A stretch of DNA of 64,000 bases from an uncultured Oscillospiraceae bacterium (GCA_910587785.1 CAJUOA010000004.1:12731-76730); one strand, 5' to 3'. Positions 1-8,463 are shown, counted from the first letter of the stretch. Program-made: numbers and translations. Notes: generated from the letters alone by a model not told the origin.

Positions 1-475
1 ACGCCTTGGGGGGCATGGTCATATGGAAAGCGGTATCGAAGACAGCCACCTGGGGGGTCTTGGGCATGATGGCCTGGCAGGCGCGGATGCCCATCAGGTT
101 GGCGGGGTTGTGGAGGGGGCCCAGGGGGATGCACTTCTCAATGGCCGCGATGCACGCGTCGTCGATGATGCAGCTCTCCGTGAAGGCCATGCCCCCGTGG
201 AGCACCCGGTGGCCGACGGCAGCGATCTCGTCGGTGGAGGCGATGACGCCCTTGACCGGGTCCACCATGATGTCCAGCACGGCTTGGATGGCCTCGGAGT
301 GGGTGGGCATGGGGATGTCCTGCTTGACGTCCTCGCGGCCGGGGACCTTGTGGGTCAGACGGCCGTCGATGCCGATGCGCTCGCACAGGCCCTTGGCGAA
401 GACCTCGCCGCCCTCAGACTCCATAAACTGGTACTTCAGGGAGGAGCTGCCTGCGTTGATGATCAGAATTTTCAT
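1..475 (-). CDS. ackA: Acetate kinase, N-terminal part (cut by window edge)
   Basis: Acetate kinase interconverts acetate plus ATP and acetyl phosphate, the substrate-level phosphorylation step of fermentative acetate production in the cytoplasm. The minus strand encodes about 158 N-terminal residues beginning MKILIINAGSSSLKYQ, the phosphate-binding start typical of the acetokinase family, followed by GHRVLHGG and a segment around FDTAFH that are also family-typical. The C-terminal half lies beyond base 1. The start at 475 has AGGAGAG a few bases upstream, and a promoter reads toward it from 608-580. No pta gene is visible on this side. Confidence 0.93.
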   Translation of the reverse strand, partial: MKILIINAGSSSLKYQFMESEGGEVFAKGLCERIGIDGRLTHKVPGREDVKQDIPMPTHSEAIQAVLDIMVDPVKGVIASTDEIAAVGHRVLHGGMAFTESCIIDDACIAAIEKCIPLGPLHNPANLMGIRACQAIMPKTPQVAVFDTAFHMTMPPKA

Positions 476-538
476 GGTTTTCTCTCCTTGTCGGTCTGAT
501 TGTTATTGTTTTGTTAATTTTTGTTTCCAACCTGTATC

Positions 539-567
539 TTGCAATCCGGGCTGGAGACAGTTAAAAT
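539..567 (+). promoter_or_regulatory. Candidate sigma-A promoter for tmcAL
   Basis: TTGCAA and TAAAAT are separated by exactly 17 bases and point toward the gene starting at 676. It lies back to back with the opposing ackA promoter. Called by eye from hexamers and spacing only. Confidence 0.4.
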
Positions 568-579
568 AGACCCTATCAT

Positions 580-608
580 ATTGTAGACTATTTTTGCCGG
601 TTAGACAA
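580..608 (-). promoter_or_regulatory. Sigma-A promoter for ackA
   Basis: On the minus strand TTGTCT (608-603) and TACAAT (585-580) are separated by 17 bases, about 105 bases ahead of the acetate kinase start. This leaves an AT-rich untranslated leader. Confidence 0.55.
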
Positions 609-675
609 CCATTTTTTTGGGGTTTTTCCTAAAAATTTTGGATGGAGACCGGCCGTTGCCGCAGGGAGGACGTTC

Positions 676-1875
676 ATGACCGCTGTAGGGATCATCGCTG
701 AGTATAACCCGTTCCACCGGGGCCACGCGTGGCAGATCGGGGAGGTCCGCCGCCGTCTGGGGGCGGATACGGCGGTGGCGGCCTGCATGAGCGGGAATTT
801 TGTACAGCGGGGGGACTTTGCCCTGCTGGAAAAGCACGCGCGGGCGGAGGCGGCGCTCTCAGGCGGCGCGGACCTGGTGCTGGAGCTGCCCACGCCCTGG
901 GCCTGCGCTCCGGCGGAGCGGTTCGCCCAGGGGGGCGTGGCGGTGCTGGAGGCCGCGGGGGTGGTGACGCACCTGGCCTTTGGCTGCGAGTGCGGGGACC
1001 TGGAGCCTCTGGAGCGGATCGTGGCGTGTCTGGATACGCCGGCGTATCACGCCGGCCTGCGGCGGTTCCTGGACGGGGGCATGACCTTTGCCGCCGCGCG
1101 GCAGGGGGCCGTCCGGGGCCTGACAGACCGGGAGACGGCGGAGTGTCTCTCCCGGCCCAACAACACGCTGGCGGTGGAGTACCTGCGGGCGCTGAAGAAG
1201 CAGGGGAGCGCCATAGAGCCGCTGGCCCTGCCCAGAGTTGGAGCGGCCCATGACAGCGGGGAGCTGGGGGACTTTTCCTCCGCCTCCGCCATCCGGGAGC
1301 GGGTCCTGGCGGGGGAATCCTGGCGGGAGCTTGTGCCGGAGGGCACTGCCCATGTCCTGGAGCGGGAGATGGGCGCGGGCCGGGCCCCGGTGAGCGCCGC
1401 CAGCTGCGAACGGGCCATCCTGGCGCGCCTGCGGCAAATGGGGAAGGAGGACTTCCGGCCCTACGACGGAGGGAATGAGGGGCTGTACCGCCGGTTCTAT
1501 CAGGCGGTGCAGTCCGAGACGGCGCTGGAGGACGTCCTGGCGGCGGCTAAGACGAAGCGCTATCCTCTGGCCCGCCTGCGGCGGATGCTGGTCTTGAGCG
1601 CGTTGGGTGTCCGGACGCCGGGGCCTGGGGAGATGCCGCCCTATCTGCGGGTGCTGGGGGCCAACGGGAGAGGCCGGGGGCTTCTGCGGGAGATGGTGGA
1701 GCGGGCGGTCCTGCCCGTTCTGACGAAGCCGGGGAGCGTCCGCAGGCTGGGGGAGCGGGCTCAGGAGGTCTTTGACCTGGAGAGCCGGTGTACGGACTTC
1801 TATGTCCTGGCGTTTCCGGAGCTGGCGCAGGCAGGACCGGGGCAGGAGTTTGCCATTGGACCTGTGATGAGATAA
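676..1875 (+). CDS. tmcAL: tRNA(Met) cytidine acetate ligase TmcAL (YlbM family)
   Basis: TmcAL uses acetate and ATP to acetylate the wobble cytidine of elongator tRNA-Met, securing AUG decoding. The 399-residue protein opens with MTAVGIIAEYNPFHRGH, the nucleotidyltransferase-fold core with the HxGH-type adenylylation motif, then GNFVQRGD, and has the length normal for the family. The start is supported by AGGGAGGA about 8 bases upstream. It lies divergent from acetate kinase, which makes and consumes the same metabolite family; that adjacency is common in Clostridia. A short gap leads to the lipoprotein gene downstream. Confidence 0.92.
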   Translation: MTAVGIIAEYNPFHRGHAWQIGEVRRRLGADTAVAACMSGNFVQRGDFALLEKHARAEAALSGGADLVLELPTPWACAPAERFAQGGVAVLEAAGVVTHLAFGCECGDLEPLERIVACLDTPAYHAGLRRFLDGGMTFAAARQGAVRGLTDRETAECLSRPNNTLAVEYLRALKKQGSAIEPLALPRVGAAHDSGELGDFSSASAIRERVLAGESWRELVPEGTAHVLEREMGAGRAPVSAASCERAILARLRQMGKEDFRPYDGGNEGLYRRFYQAVQSETALEDVLAAAKTKRYPLARLRRMLVLSALGVRTPGPGEMPPYLRVLGANGRGRGLLREMVERAVLPVLTKPGSVRRLGERAQEVFDLESRCTDFYVLAFPELAQAGPGQEFAIGPVMR

Positions 1876-1896
1876 AAGCACGGTAAGGAGAACTGT

Positions 1897-2748
1897 ATGA
1901 GACATTTTGCCGCAGCCTTTTTAGCGCTGTGTTTCTGCCTGCTGGCGGCGTGCGCAGGGATGGAGGGGGGCAGGCCGGCAGTTCCGGTCCAGCCGGAGAC
2001 GCCGCCTCCGGAGACGCCGCCGGTGGAGCCGGAGTACCAATTGGATGCCGCCACGGCGGAGAATACTTTTACTGCCGAAGACGGCACGGAGGTGGCGCAC
2101 TATACATATACGCTGTTGACTCTGGCGGTGGTCAATGGGGAGGAGCTGCCCCAGGAGATTGCGGAGGCGGTTGAGCGGAATGTGGATCTTTTTAATGAGA
2201 CGATGGCCGTGCTGATGGAGAAGTCTTCGGAGACGGGGCGCATCATGGGGGAGGACGCGCTGTCCGGGTATACAGTTTGGGATAGAAACAGTATTTATTA
2301 CTATGATGAGACCTCCGCCCGCGGGGAATTGCTGGGGGAGATCGTCAGCGTCCGGCTGGATAACCAGTGTTTTACCGGCGGGGCTCATCCGAACCGGTAT
2401 GTGTCCAGTTTCCTGTTTGACCTGCGGGCGGGGCAGTTTATCAATCCGATCCAGATCGCTGATACGCCGGAGGCTTTTCGGACGGGGGCGGCGGCGGTCC
2501 TGCTGGAGAAATTGGAGGAGCGGGGGGACATTTTGGGCAGCTGCTGGCCGGAGTATGCGGAGATCATCTCCCGGTGGAACGAGGGGACGGTCCTCTTTGA
2601 TGAGGAGGGGATGCTGGTGGTGTTTTCGCCCTATGAGCTGGGGCCGTACTCTATGGGGGAGGTGGAGCTGCGGGTCACGTATGAGGAGCTGGCTTCCCTG
2701 GTTGGAGAGGAAGGGCTTCGGAGATTAGGGGTTCGGGAGGGCGGTTGA
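1897..2748 (+). CDS. RsiV-like lipoprotein (DUF4163/DUF3298 type)
   Basis: This is a predicted secreted lipoprotein of 283 residues. Residues 1-20 form a signal peptide ending in a lipobox (LLAACAG), so Cys-19 would be lipidated and the protein anchored outside the membrane. A proline/glutamate-rich linker follows. The rest resembles the DUF4163-DUF3298 pair found in RsiV and related proteins: a GGAHPN motif near residue 166 and a C-terminal FSPYELGPYSMG segment. RsiV is an anti-sigma factor that binds lysozyme, but this protein has no N-terminal cytoplasmic anti-sigma domain, so that function is not implied. AAGGAG precedes the ATG. It is probably co-transcribed with tmcAL. Confidence 0.72.
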   Translation: MRHFAAAFLALCFCLLAACAGMEGGRPAVPVQPETPPPETPPVEPEYQLDAATAENTFTAEDGTEVAHYTYTLLTLAVVNGEELPQEIAEAVERNVDLFNETMAVLMEKSSETGRIMGEDALSGYTVWDRNSIYYYDETSARGELLGEIVSVRLDNQCFTGGAHPNRYVSSFLFDLRAGQFINPIQIADTPEAFRTGAAAVLLEKLEERGDILGSCWPEYAEIISRWNEGTVLFDEEGMLVVFSPYELGPYSMGEVELRVTYEELASLVGEEGLRRLGVREGG

Positions 2749-2954
2749 GGGACGGGACGCCGCGCTCTGCGAAGGGATGGGCAGTACCGCCCGCACCGTG
2801 CCGGTGGCCCGGTAGTATCGAAATAGAAGCGTGCTTCAGGAGGCGAACCCAACGAAGAAGGCCAAAGGGCAGGGGAGTGGTTCCAGTGATTCGACTGGCA
2901 TCGGCCCAGGGCAGGAATTGGGAAAAACCAGACAAACAGGTCGTAGCGTAAAAT

Positions 2955-3125
2955 AAAAAACCCCCGTGGGAATGAGGGGGTCCGGACCGTAGGTCCGGCG
3001 CGCTTTTGGTGACTTTTCCCGCGGGGGAAAAGTCACCGGGGTCCGGGGCGAGGAGCCCCGGGGCTGCATGTCAGCACCCACTACCCCCAGGAGGAAAAAG
3101 GAGGGTCCAGGGGCACAGCCCCTGA
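2955..3125. repeat. Intergenic array of five stem-loops
   Basis: The 458-base gap between the lipoprotein gene and rpmB holds no convincing gene. It carries consecutive hairpins: CCCCC/GGGGG (2961-2980, preceded by A6, so a terminator for minus-strand transcription), CCGGACC-gta-GGTCCGG (2982-2998), a 13-bp perfect stem GGTGACTTTTCCC (3008-3037), CCGGGGC-gagga-GCCCCGG (3043-3061) and CAGGGGC-aca-GCCCCTG (3108-3124). The last is nearly identical to a hairpin at 29522, marking a dispersed intergenic repeat family. Bases 2749-2954 show nothing I can name. Confidence 0.6.
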
Positions 3126-3172
3126 ACCCTGGATTCGCAGGAGAATAAAAAAGAAGGGACCCCGGAGAAATC

Positions 3173-3199
3173 AAAAAAGCGGCGAAAAGCCGCTTTTTT
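3173..3199 (-). terminator. Rho-independent terminator of rpmB
   Basis: A perfect palindrome, A6-GCGGC, loop gaaaa, GCCGC-T6, lies 7 bases past the rpmB stop. Its flanking A and T runs let it work in both directions. Confidence 0.85.
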
Positions 3200-3206
3200 G
3201 GTTATG

Positions 3207-3395
3207 TCAGACAGCTCTGGTGACTTTACCGGAACGCAGACACCGGGTACAAACATAAACATGGCGGGGAGTACCGTCGATGATCGCCTTGACGCGCTTG
3301 ACGTTGGGCTTCCATGCGCGGTTGGAGCGTCTGTGGGAGTGAGAGACCTTGATGCCAAAGGTAACACCCTTGTCACAGAATTGACATTTAGCCAT
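3207..3395 (-). CDS. rpmB: Large ribosomal subunit protein bL28
   Basis: bL28 is a basic structural protein of the 50S subunit. The 62-residue product begins MAKCQFCDKGVTFG and contains VSHSHRRSNR and VCTRCLRSGKV, giving the four-cysteine (CxxC...CxxC) zinc-binding version of the family. The start at 3395 is fixed by AAGGAGGTGC just upstream; a longer reading from 3485 has no such site. A 17-bp-spaced promoter lies at 3481-3453 and the terminator directly follows. It is divergent from hprK, so it forms a single-gene unit. Confidence 0.96.
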   Translation of the reverse strand: MAKCQFCDKGVTFGIKVSHSHRRSNRAWKPNVKRVKAIIDGTPRHVYVCTRCLRSGKVTRAV

Positions 3396-3452
3396 CCGTT
3401 GCACCTCCTTGCTGTTCAAAGATTCAAATGGGCACAAAAAGCACCGCAGACT

Positions 3453-3481
3453 ATGATAGCAGAGTTTGACACAAAATGCAA
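3453..3481 (-). promoter_or_regulatory. Sigma-A promoter for rpmB
   Basis: On the minus strand TTGCAT (3481-3476) and TATCAT (3458-3453) are separated by 17 bases, about 60 bases ahead of the bL28 start. Confidence 0.55.
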
Positions 3482-3517
3482 GCACAAAATTAAAAATTCA
3501 GAAAACTTTTTGCGCTC

Positions 3518-3546
3518 TTGCCAAGCGGCTCCTTTTATACTATAAT
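3518..3546 (+). promoter_or_regulatory. Sigma-A promoter for hprK
   Basis: TTGCCA (3518-3523) and a consensus TATAAT (3541-3546) are separated by 17 bases, about 50 bases before the hprK start. It is arranged divergently from the rpmB promoter. Confidence 0.7.
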
Positions 3547-3598
3547 AATCCGAAAGAAACGGCGGGGCGGGAAGCCCGCCGCAAGGAGGGACGTTGGG

Positions 3599-4537
3599 AT
3601 GAAAAAAGACGAAATGACCGGCGGCATCAAGGTCGCGGAGCTGGTGGAGAAGCTGGGGCTCGCGGTGGTGAACCGGGGGGCGGATTTTGAGACCGCCCTG
3701 GTGGGGATCAAGGACGTGAACCGGCCCGGGCTCCAGCTGGTGGGATTTTTCGACTATTTTGACGAGCGGCGCCTGCAGGTCATCGGCATGGCGGAGACCA
3801 AGATGCTGGAGAAGATCACGCCGGAGCAGCGGCAGGAGGGCTTTGCGCGGCTCTTCTCCTACAATATCCCCGCCCTGGTGGTGAGCCGGGACCTGGATAT
3901 CTTCCCGGAGTGTCTGGCCATGGCCCGGAAGAACCAGCGCACGCTCCTGCACACGGCGGACACTACCGTGGATTTCACGACGAAGGTCATCGAGCTCCTC
4001 ACCCGGGAGACCGCGCCCACCATCACCCGCCACGGCGGACTGCTGGACATCTACGGCGAGGGGGTGCTCATCACCGGCGACAGCGGCGTGGGCAAGAGCG
4101 AGACGGCCATCGAGCTCATCAAGCGAGGCCACCGCCTTGTGGCGGATGACGCTGTGGAGCTGCGCCGGGTGACCGACAAGCTCTACGGCAAGGCTCCGGA
4201 GCTCATCCGGCACTACATGGAGCTGCGGGGCATCGGCGTCATCGACGTCCAGCAGCTGCTGGGCACGAGCGCCGTCAAGCTGGAGAGCCAAGTGGACCTG
4301 GTGGTCCACCTGGAGCGCTGGCGGGAGGATAAGTTCTACGACCGCTTCGGCCTGGACGAGGAGAAAGTCAATATCCTGGGGCTGGAGGTGCCCATCGTCA
4401 CCATCCCGGTCCAGCCCGGACGGAACCTGGCCACGATCGTGGAGGTGGCCGCCGTCAACAACCGCAACAAGAAATACGGCTTCAACGCCGCCAAGCAGCT
4501 GGCGGACGAGCTGGAGCGCCACGCCATGGAGGGATAG
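3599..4537 (+). CDS. hprK: HPr kinase/phosphorylase
   Basis: HprK phosphorylates Ser-46 of HPr in response to glycolytic intermediates and removes the phosphate by phosphorolysis, driving carbon catabolite control in low-GC Gram-positives. The 312-residue protein has the family layout: an N-terminal Mur-like domain, a conserved histidine in IRHYMELRGIG, the Walker A motif GDSGVGKSE near residue 160, and the signature EVPIVTIPVQPGRN near residue 265. The ATG at 3599 follows AAGGAGGG. The upstream in-frame ATG at 3518 would fall inside the promoter and is rejected. The glucokinase gene downstream fits a sugar-metabolism theme. Confidence 0.95.
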   Translation: MKKDEMTGGIKVAELVEKLGLAVVNRGADFETALVGIKDVNRPGLQLVGFFDYFDERRLQVIGMAETKMLEKITPEQRQEGFARLFSYNIPALVVSRDLDIFPECLAMARKNQRTLLHTADTTVDFTTKVIELLTRETAPTITRHGGLLDIYGEGVLITGDSGVGKSETAIELIKRGHRLVADDAVELRRVTDKLYGKAPELIRHYMELRGIGVIDVQQLLGTSAVKLESQVDLVVHLERWREDKFYDRFGLDEEKVNILGLEVPIVTIPVQPGRNLATIVEVAAVNNRNKKYGFNAAKQLADELERHAMEG

Positions 4538-4543
4538 GGCGGT

Positions 4544-4760
4544 ATGGACAGGGAACCTTCGCGGCAGCTCCGAGAAGTACTGCCGGAAACTGTGCATCAC
4601 CCCCGGCCTGGGAGTTCGCCGATACACAGTTCTTCACAGCTTTGGAAATAACGGTGGAGGAGCTTGTCAGGTGCTTCCTCTTTGAGTTCGGGGAGGACCG
4701 GACGCTGCGACCGGGAGGAGAGCTTCAACGAGCTGTACGACGGGCTGAAGAATATCGAAT
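4544..4760 (+). pseudogene. Degraded coding remnant, possibly an Xre-type regulator tail
   Basis: The gap between hprK and the glucokinase has no intact gene but carries coding-like scraps in different frames. One frame gives RKLCITPGLG; after a shift another gives EFADTQFFTALE; a third ends EESFNELYDGLKNIE and a stop. The first two resemble the end of small Xre regulators (RKLC.GLGI...EFF...LF..LE), which suggests a gene broken by at least two frameshifts. The match is by eye only and no function is claimed. Confidence 0.28.
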
Positions 4761-4811
4761 GATTTGTCCGGCGCATTTCATAGAATCGACTGTTGGGAGG
4801 AACAATCAATC

Positions 4812-5765
4812 ATGTACTACATTGGAATCGACATCGGCGGGACCAACCTGAAGGCGGGGCTGGTGGACGAGAGCTACCAGATCGTGGCCGCCAAGAAGAC
4901 GCCCCTGAGATTCGTGTCCATGGAGCAGATGGGGGAGACCCTGGTGCAGATGGCCCTGGACCTTCTGGAGGAGAACGGCGTGCCCCGGGAGAAGGTCTCC
5001 AGCGTGGGCATGGGCTTCCCCGGGCCGGTGGACAACAAAAAGGGCGTGGTCATCAAGACCGTGAACATCCCCATCCGCTTCATGCCCGTGGCGGAGATGT
5101 TCCACAAGCACTGGGATATCCCGGTCTACCTGGGCAACGACGCCGACTGCGCCGCTCTGGGGGAGTACTACCACTTTGAGGACAAGAACGTGGAGAGCCT
5201 GATCCTCGTCACCCTGGGCACCGGTATCGGCACAGGCATCATTTTGAACGGGAAGATCCTCTCCGGCGTCAACGGCTGCGGCGGCGAGGGCGGGCATATC
5301 GTCATCGTCCACGACGGCGAGGCGTGCTCCTGCGGCCGCAAGGGGTGCTGGGAGCGCTACGCCTCCGCCAACGCCCTCATCCGTCAGACCATGACCGCCA
5401 TGGAACAGCACAAGGATTCCTCCATGTGGGGCCTTGTGGGCGGCGATCTGAGCCGCGTGGACGGCCGCACCGCCTTTGAGGCCCTGCGCACCGGCGACAC
5501 CGCCGCCCGGGCCGTGGTGGACCAGTACCTGCGCTATCTGGCCGACGGCCTGGCCAACTACGTCAACATCTTCCAGCCGGAGGTCATCTGCCTGGGCGGC
5601 GGCGTCAGCCATCAGAGCGACGAGAACCTGCTCATCCCCCTCCAGGGCATGGTCCGGGAGATGGTCTTTGGCCGGGAGGCGGATGTCCACACCAACCTCA
5701 CCAAGGCCAAGCTGGGCAACGACGCCGGGATCATCGGCGCCGCCCTGCTGGGGTTGAATCAGTAA
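4812..5765 (+). CDS. glk: ROK-family glucokinase
   Basis: Predicted cytosolic sugar kinase that phosphorylates glucose with ATP. The 317-residue product begins MYYIGIDIGGTNLKAGL, the ROK phosphate-1 motif. It has LGNDADCAALGEYY, with the probable catalytic aspartate, near residue 107, the GTGIGTGII phosphate-2 loop, and a zinc-binding CSCGRKGCWE near residue 174. The ATG at 4812 lies 11 bases past GGGAGGA; an upstream ATG at 4764 would add non-homologous residues. ROK proteins also include repressors, but there is no N-terminal DNA-binding domain here, so a kinase is the better call. Substrate could also be N-acetylmannosamine or another hexose. Confidence 0.88.
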   Translation: MYYIGIDIGGTNLKAGLVDESYQIVAAKKTPLRFVSMEQMGETLVQMALDLLEENGVPREKVSSVGMGFPGPVDNKKGVVIKTVNIPIRFMPVAEMFHKHWDIPVYLGNDADCAALGEYYHFEDKNVESLILVTLGTGIGTGIILNGKILSGVNGCGGEGGHIVIVHDGEACSCGRKGCWERYASANALIRQTMTAMEQHKDSSMWGLVGGDLSRVDGRTAFEALRTGDTAARAVVDQYLRYLADGLANYVNIFQPEVICLGGGVSHQSDENLLIPLQGMVREMVFGREADVHTNLTKAKLGNDAGIIGAALLGLNQ

Positions 5766-5804
5766 CATTTTTTCATCTAATATCCCATTTTAAGGAGGCT
5801 TTCC

Positions 5805-6716
5805 ATGCCCTGGGTTGATGCGTTTGACCGGGAGACGGCATCCCGGTTCCCGGAACTGGAAATTTTGCAGGAGGAGCCCATGGCGGCTCACACCACCTTC
5901 CGCATCGGCGGTCCGGCCCGGAGGTTCGCAAGGCCCCGGAGGCCGGAGGAGCTGACCGCGCTGCTGGAGCTGGCCGGCGAGCGCCGCTGGCCTGTGCTCC
6001 TGGTGGGCAACGGGTCCAACCTCCTGGTCTCGGACCGGGGGCTGGACCGTCTGGTGATCCACACCGGGGCCCTGGAGCGCATAGCGCGGACAGGGGAGAC
6101 CGTTCTGCGGGCGGGCGCGGGGACGGGTCTGGCCTGTCTGGCCTCCTTCGCCCTGCGGGCGGGGCTGACCGGACTGGAGTTCGCCCACGGCATCCCCGGG
6201 AGCCTGGGCGGCGCGGTGTGCATGAACGCCGGGGCCTACGGCGGCGAGATGCGGCAGGTGGTCACCCGGGTATGGGCCTGGTTCCCCGGGGAGGGGACCG
6301 CCGCCCTGGGGCCGGAGGAGCTGGATTTCGGCTACCGGCGCAGCGTCTTCTCCGGGAAGCCCGGTGCGGTGCTGGAGGCGGAGGTCACCCTCGCCCCCGG
6401 GGACCCGGAGGCCATCCGGGGGACCATGGAGGACCTCTCCCGCCGCCGCCGGGAGAAGCAGCCCCTGGAACTGCCCAGCGCGGGCAGTACCTTCAAGCGG
6501 CCGGAGGGCCATTTCGCCGGGACCCTCATCCAGCAGTGCGGCCTCAAGGGCGCAAGGGTGGGGGGCGCGCAGGTCTCGCCCAAGCACGCCGGATTCGTGG
6601 TCAACACCGGCGGGGCCACCTGCGCCGACGTGTGCGCCCTCATCGAGCTGGTGCGCGCCCGGGTGCGGGAGGAGACCGGCGTGGACCTGGAGCCGGAGAT
6701 CAAGATTGTGGACTGA
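5805..6716 (+). CDS. murB: UDP-N-acetylenolpyruvoylglucosamine reductase
   Basis: MurB is the FAD enzyme that reduces UDP-GlcNAc-enolpyruvate with NADPH to UDP-MurNAc, the second committed step of peptidoglycan synthesis. The 303-residue protein shows HTTFRIGGPA, the FAD-binding VGNGSNLLVSD, LTGLEFAHGIPGSLGGA and MNAGAYGGEM. The catalytic serine region is LPSAGSTFKRPEG, and the product ends EPEIKIVD. This is the type IIa MurB common in Firmicutes. AAGGAGG precedes the ATG. It heads the murB-rapZ-yvcK order that is conserved in Clostridia. Confidence 0.96.
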   Translation: MPWVDAFDRETASRFPELEILQEEPMAAHTTFRIGGPARRFARPRRPEELTALLELAGERRWPVLLVGNGSNLLVSDRGLDRLVIHTGALERIARTGETVLRAGAGTGLACLASFALRAGLTGLEFAHGIPGSLGGAVCMNAGAYGGEMRQVVTRVWAWFPGEGTAALGPEELDFGYRRSVFSGKPGAVLEAEVTLAPGDPEAIRGTMEDLSRRRREKQPLELPSAGSTFKRPEGHFAGTLIQQCGLKGARVGGAQVSPKHAGFVVNTGGATCADVCALIELVRARVREETGVDLEPEIKIVD

Positions 6717-6745
6717 CGCAGTCCGCAGTGTGTGGGAGGGCGAAT

Positions 6746-7606
6746 ATGGAGATTCTGATCATTTCCGGTCTCTCCGGGGGAGGCAAGAGTAAGGCCGCCT
6801 CCTTCCTGGAGGACATGGGATTTTATATTGTGGACAACATCCCGGCGGGGCTCATCATGAAGTTCGCGGAGTTCTGCGCCGCGGGCTCCAACCGCTACAG
6901 CCGGGTGGCCCTGGTCTACGACGTGCGCACCGGCGAGAGTCTGGACGAGTTCCTGGATGTGCTCTCCGCCCTGCGGGCGCGGGAGTACGTCTGCCGCCTC
7001 CTCTTCCTGGAGGCGGACGTGGCCGCCATCATCCACCGCTACAAGGAGACCCGGCGGCTCCACCCTCTGCTGGAGGGTTCCGGGTCCCTGGAGGAGGCGG
7101 TGCGGCGGGAGATGGTTTTTATGGCCCCGGTGCGGGCGCAGGCGGACGTGGTCATCAACTCCTCCAACTACTCCACTGCGCGGCTTCGGGGGGAGCTTCT
7201 GCGCCTCTTCGGCGACAGCAGGGAGGCCGGGGAGATGATCGTGAGTCTGGTCTCCTTCGGCTTCAAGCACGGATTGCCTATGGAGGCGGACTTGGTCTTC
7301 GACGTGCGCTTCATGCCCAACCCCTTTTACATCGACTCCATGCGCCACAAGACCGGCCTGGACCAGGAGGTCCGGGACTACGTCCTCTCCTTCCGGGAGA
7401 CGGAGCAGTTCCTGGAGAAGCTCCGGGACCTGCTGCGTTTTGTCCTCCCCCTCTACCGGGAGGAGGGCAAGACCATGCTGGTGGTGGCCGTGGGCTGTAC
7501 CGGCGGGCACCACAGGTCCGTGGCCGTGACCCACGCCCTGGCCGGGTTCATCGCCTCCCTGGGGTACCAGGTGACGGAGAACCATAGGGATATGACGAGG
7601 AATTGA
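6746..7606 (+). CDS. rapZ: RNase adapter protein RapZ (YvcJ family)
   Basis: This 286-residue nucleotide-binding protein belongs to the family that guides RNase E to small RNAs in enterobacteria. In Firmicutes (YvcJ) it binds and hydrolyses nucleotides and affects competence. Walker A is GLSGGGKS at residues 8-15. FDVRFMPNPFY and the C-terminal VAVGCTGGHHRSV are family signatures. GGGAGGG lies before the ATG at 6746, about 30 bases past murB. The partner gene yvcK normally follows at once; here a DpnI-like gene has been inserted between them. Confidence 0.94.
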   Translation: MEILIISGLSGGGKSKAASFLEDMGFYIVDNIPAGLIMKFAEFCAAGSNRYSRVALVYDVRTGESLDEFLDVLSALRAREYVCRLLFLEADVAAIIHRYKETRRLHPLLEGSGSLEEAVRREMVFMAPVRAQADVVINSSNYSTARLRGELLRLFGDSREAGEMIVSLVSFGFKHGLPMEADLVFDVRFMPNPFYIDSMRHKTGLDQEVRDYVLSFRETEQFLEKLRDLLRFVLPLYREEGKTMLVVAVGCTGGHHRSVAVTHALAGFIASLGYQVTENHRDMTRN

Positions 7607-7630
7607 GTTGTTGAATATCAGGAGCAATGT

Positions 7631-8401
7631 ATGGACCTGCATTTTGACTTAGAAAAGGCAAAAATGTATAAAAGCCAGTCACAAGCTATCAGGGTTTTGA
7701 CGGAATCATGGGCAGAGGCGAATCTGTTTTGCCCACGGTGCGGCTTTCATCGTATCAAACATTTCCCTAATAATCGCGCTGTTGCAGATTTTTACTGTCC
7801 AGCCTGCAGGAGTGAGTACGAGCTGAAAAGCAAAAACGGGAAAATTGGCGCCAAGATAGCCGATGGAGCTTATGAAACCTTTATAAAACGAATTACCTGC
7901 GATCATAATCCGGATTTTCTAATCTTAAGCTATCACTTGAGCGATCTATGCGTAGATGATCTGCTGATTATTCCAAAACACTTTTTTACCCCGGAAATAG
8001 CTGAAAAACGCAGGCCGCTCGGTGACAATGCCCGCAGGGCAGGTTGGGTGGGATGCAATATCCTGTTTGGAGAGATTCCCGAACAGGGCAAGATTTCCAT
8101 CATTCAAAACCGCTGCGCAGTGGACTCCAATGAAGTGGTTGCACAAGTGCAGAAATCTGTTGTATTACAGACTTCAAACATTGAAGCTCGTGGCTGGCTG
8201 ATGGATTTGCTCAATTGTGTCAACCAAGTCCATGGGGATATTTTTGCTCTGGATGACATATATCGAAACGAGGCCATGCTGCAAGCGCGCCACCCGCAAA
8301 ACAACAATATCCGCCCCAAAATCAGACAGCAGTTGCAGGTTCTGCGCGACAAAGGCGTTATTGAGTTTCTGGGGCGGGGGTTATACAGAAAGATTTTTTA
8401 A
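7631..8401 (+). CDS. dpnI: DpnI-like methyl-directed (Type IIM) restriction endonuclease
   Basis: The 256-residue protein closely resembles DpnI of Streptococcus pneumoniae, which cuts GATC only when the adenine is methylated. Shared blocks include the zinc-finger cysteines CPRCG and CPAC, and the PD-(D/E)xK core NNRAVADFYC...YELKSKNG (Asp-54, Glu-65, Lys-67). Others are ARRAGWVGCNI and the C-terminal winged-helix end KIRQQLQVLRDKGVIEF, which in DpnI also reads methylated DNA. Length matches DpnI (about 254). AGGAG precedes the ATG. The gene is plainly AT-richer than rapZ and yvcK on either side, indicating transfer. No methylase or DpnD-like partner is adjacent, as expected for an enzyme that spares unmethylated host DNA. 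Confidence 0.93.
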   Translation: MDLHFDLEKAKMYKSQSQAIRVLTESWAEANLFCPRCGFHRIKHFPNNRAVADFYCPACRSEYELKSKNGKIGAKIADGAYETFIKRITCDHNPDFLILSYHLSDLCVDDLLIIPKHFFTPEIAEKRRPLGDNARRAGWVGCNILFGEIPEQGKISIIQNRCAVDSNEVVAQVQKSVVLQTSNIEARGWLMDLLNCVNQVHGDIFALDDIYRNEAMLQARHPQNNNIRPKIRQQLQVLRDKGVIEFLGRGLYRKIF

Positions 8402-8463
8402 AACTGGAACGTTAAGTATTCATAATTTTGTGCCGCTTAGGGTACGGGAAGAACAAAACGCCT

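Noticed and set aside
2960..3125. CRISPR-like array
   Set aside because: The hairpins differ in sequence and spacing; there are no identical direct repeats with unique spacers.
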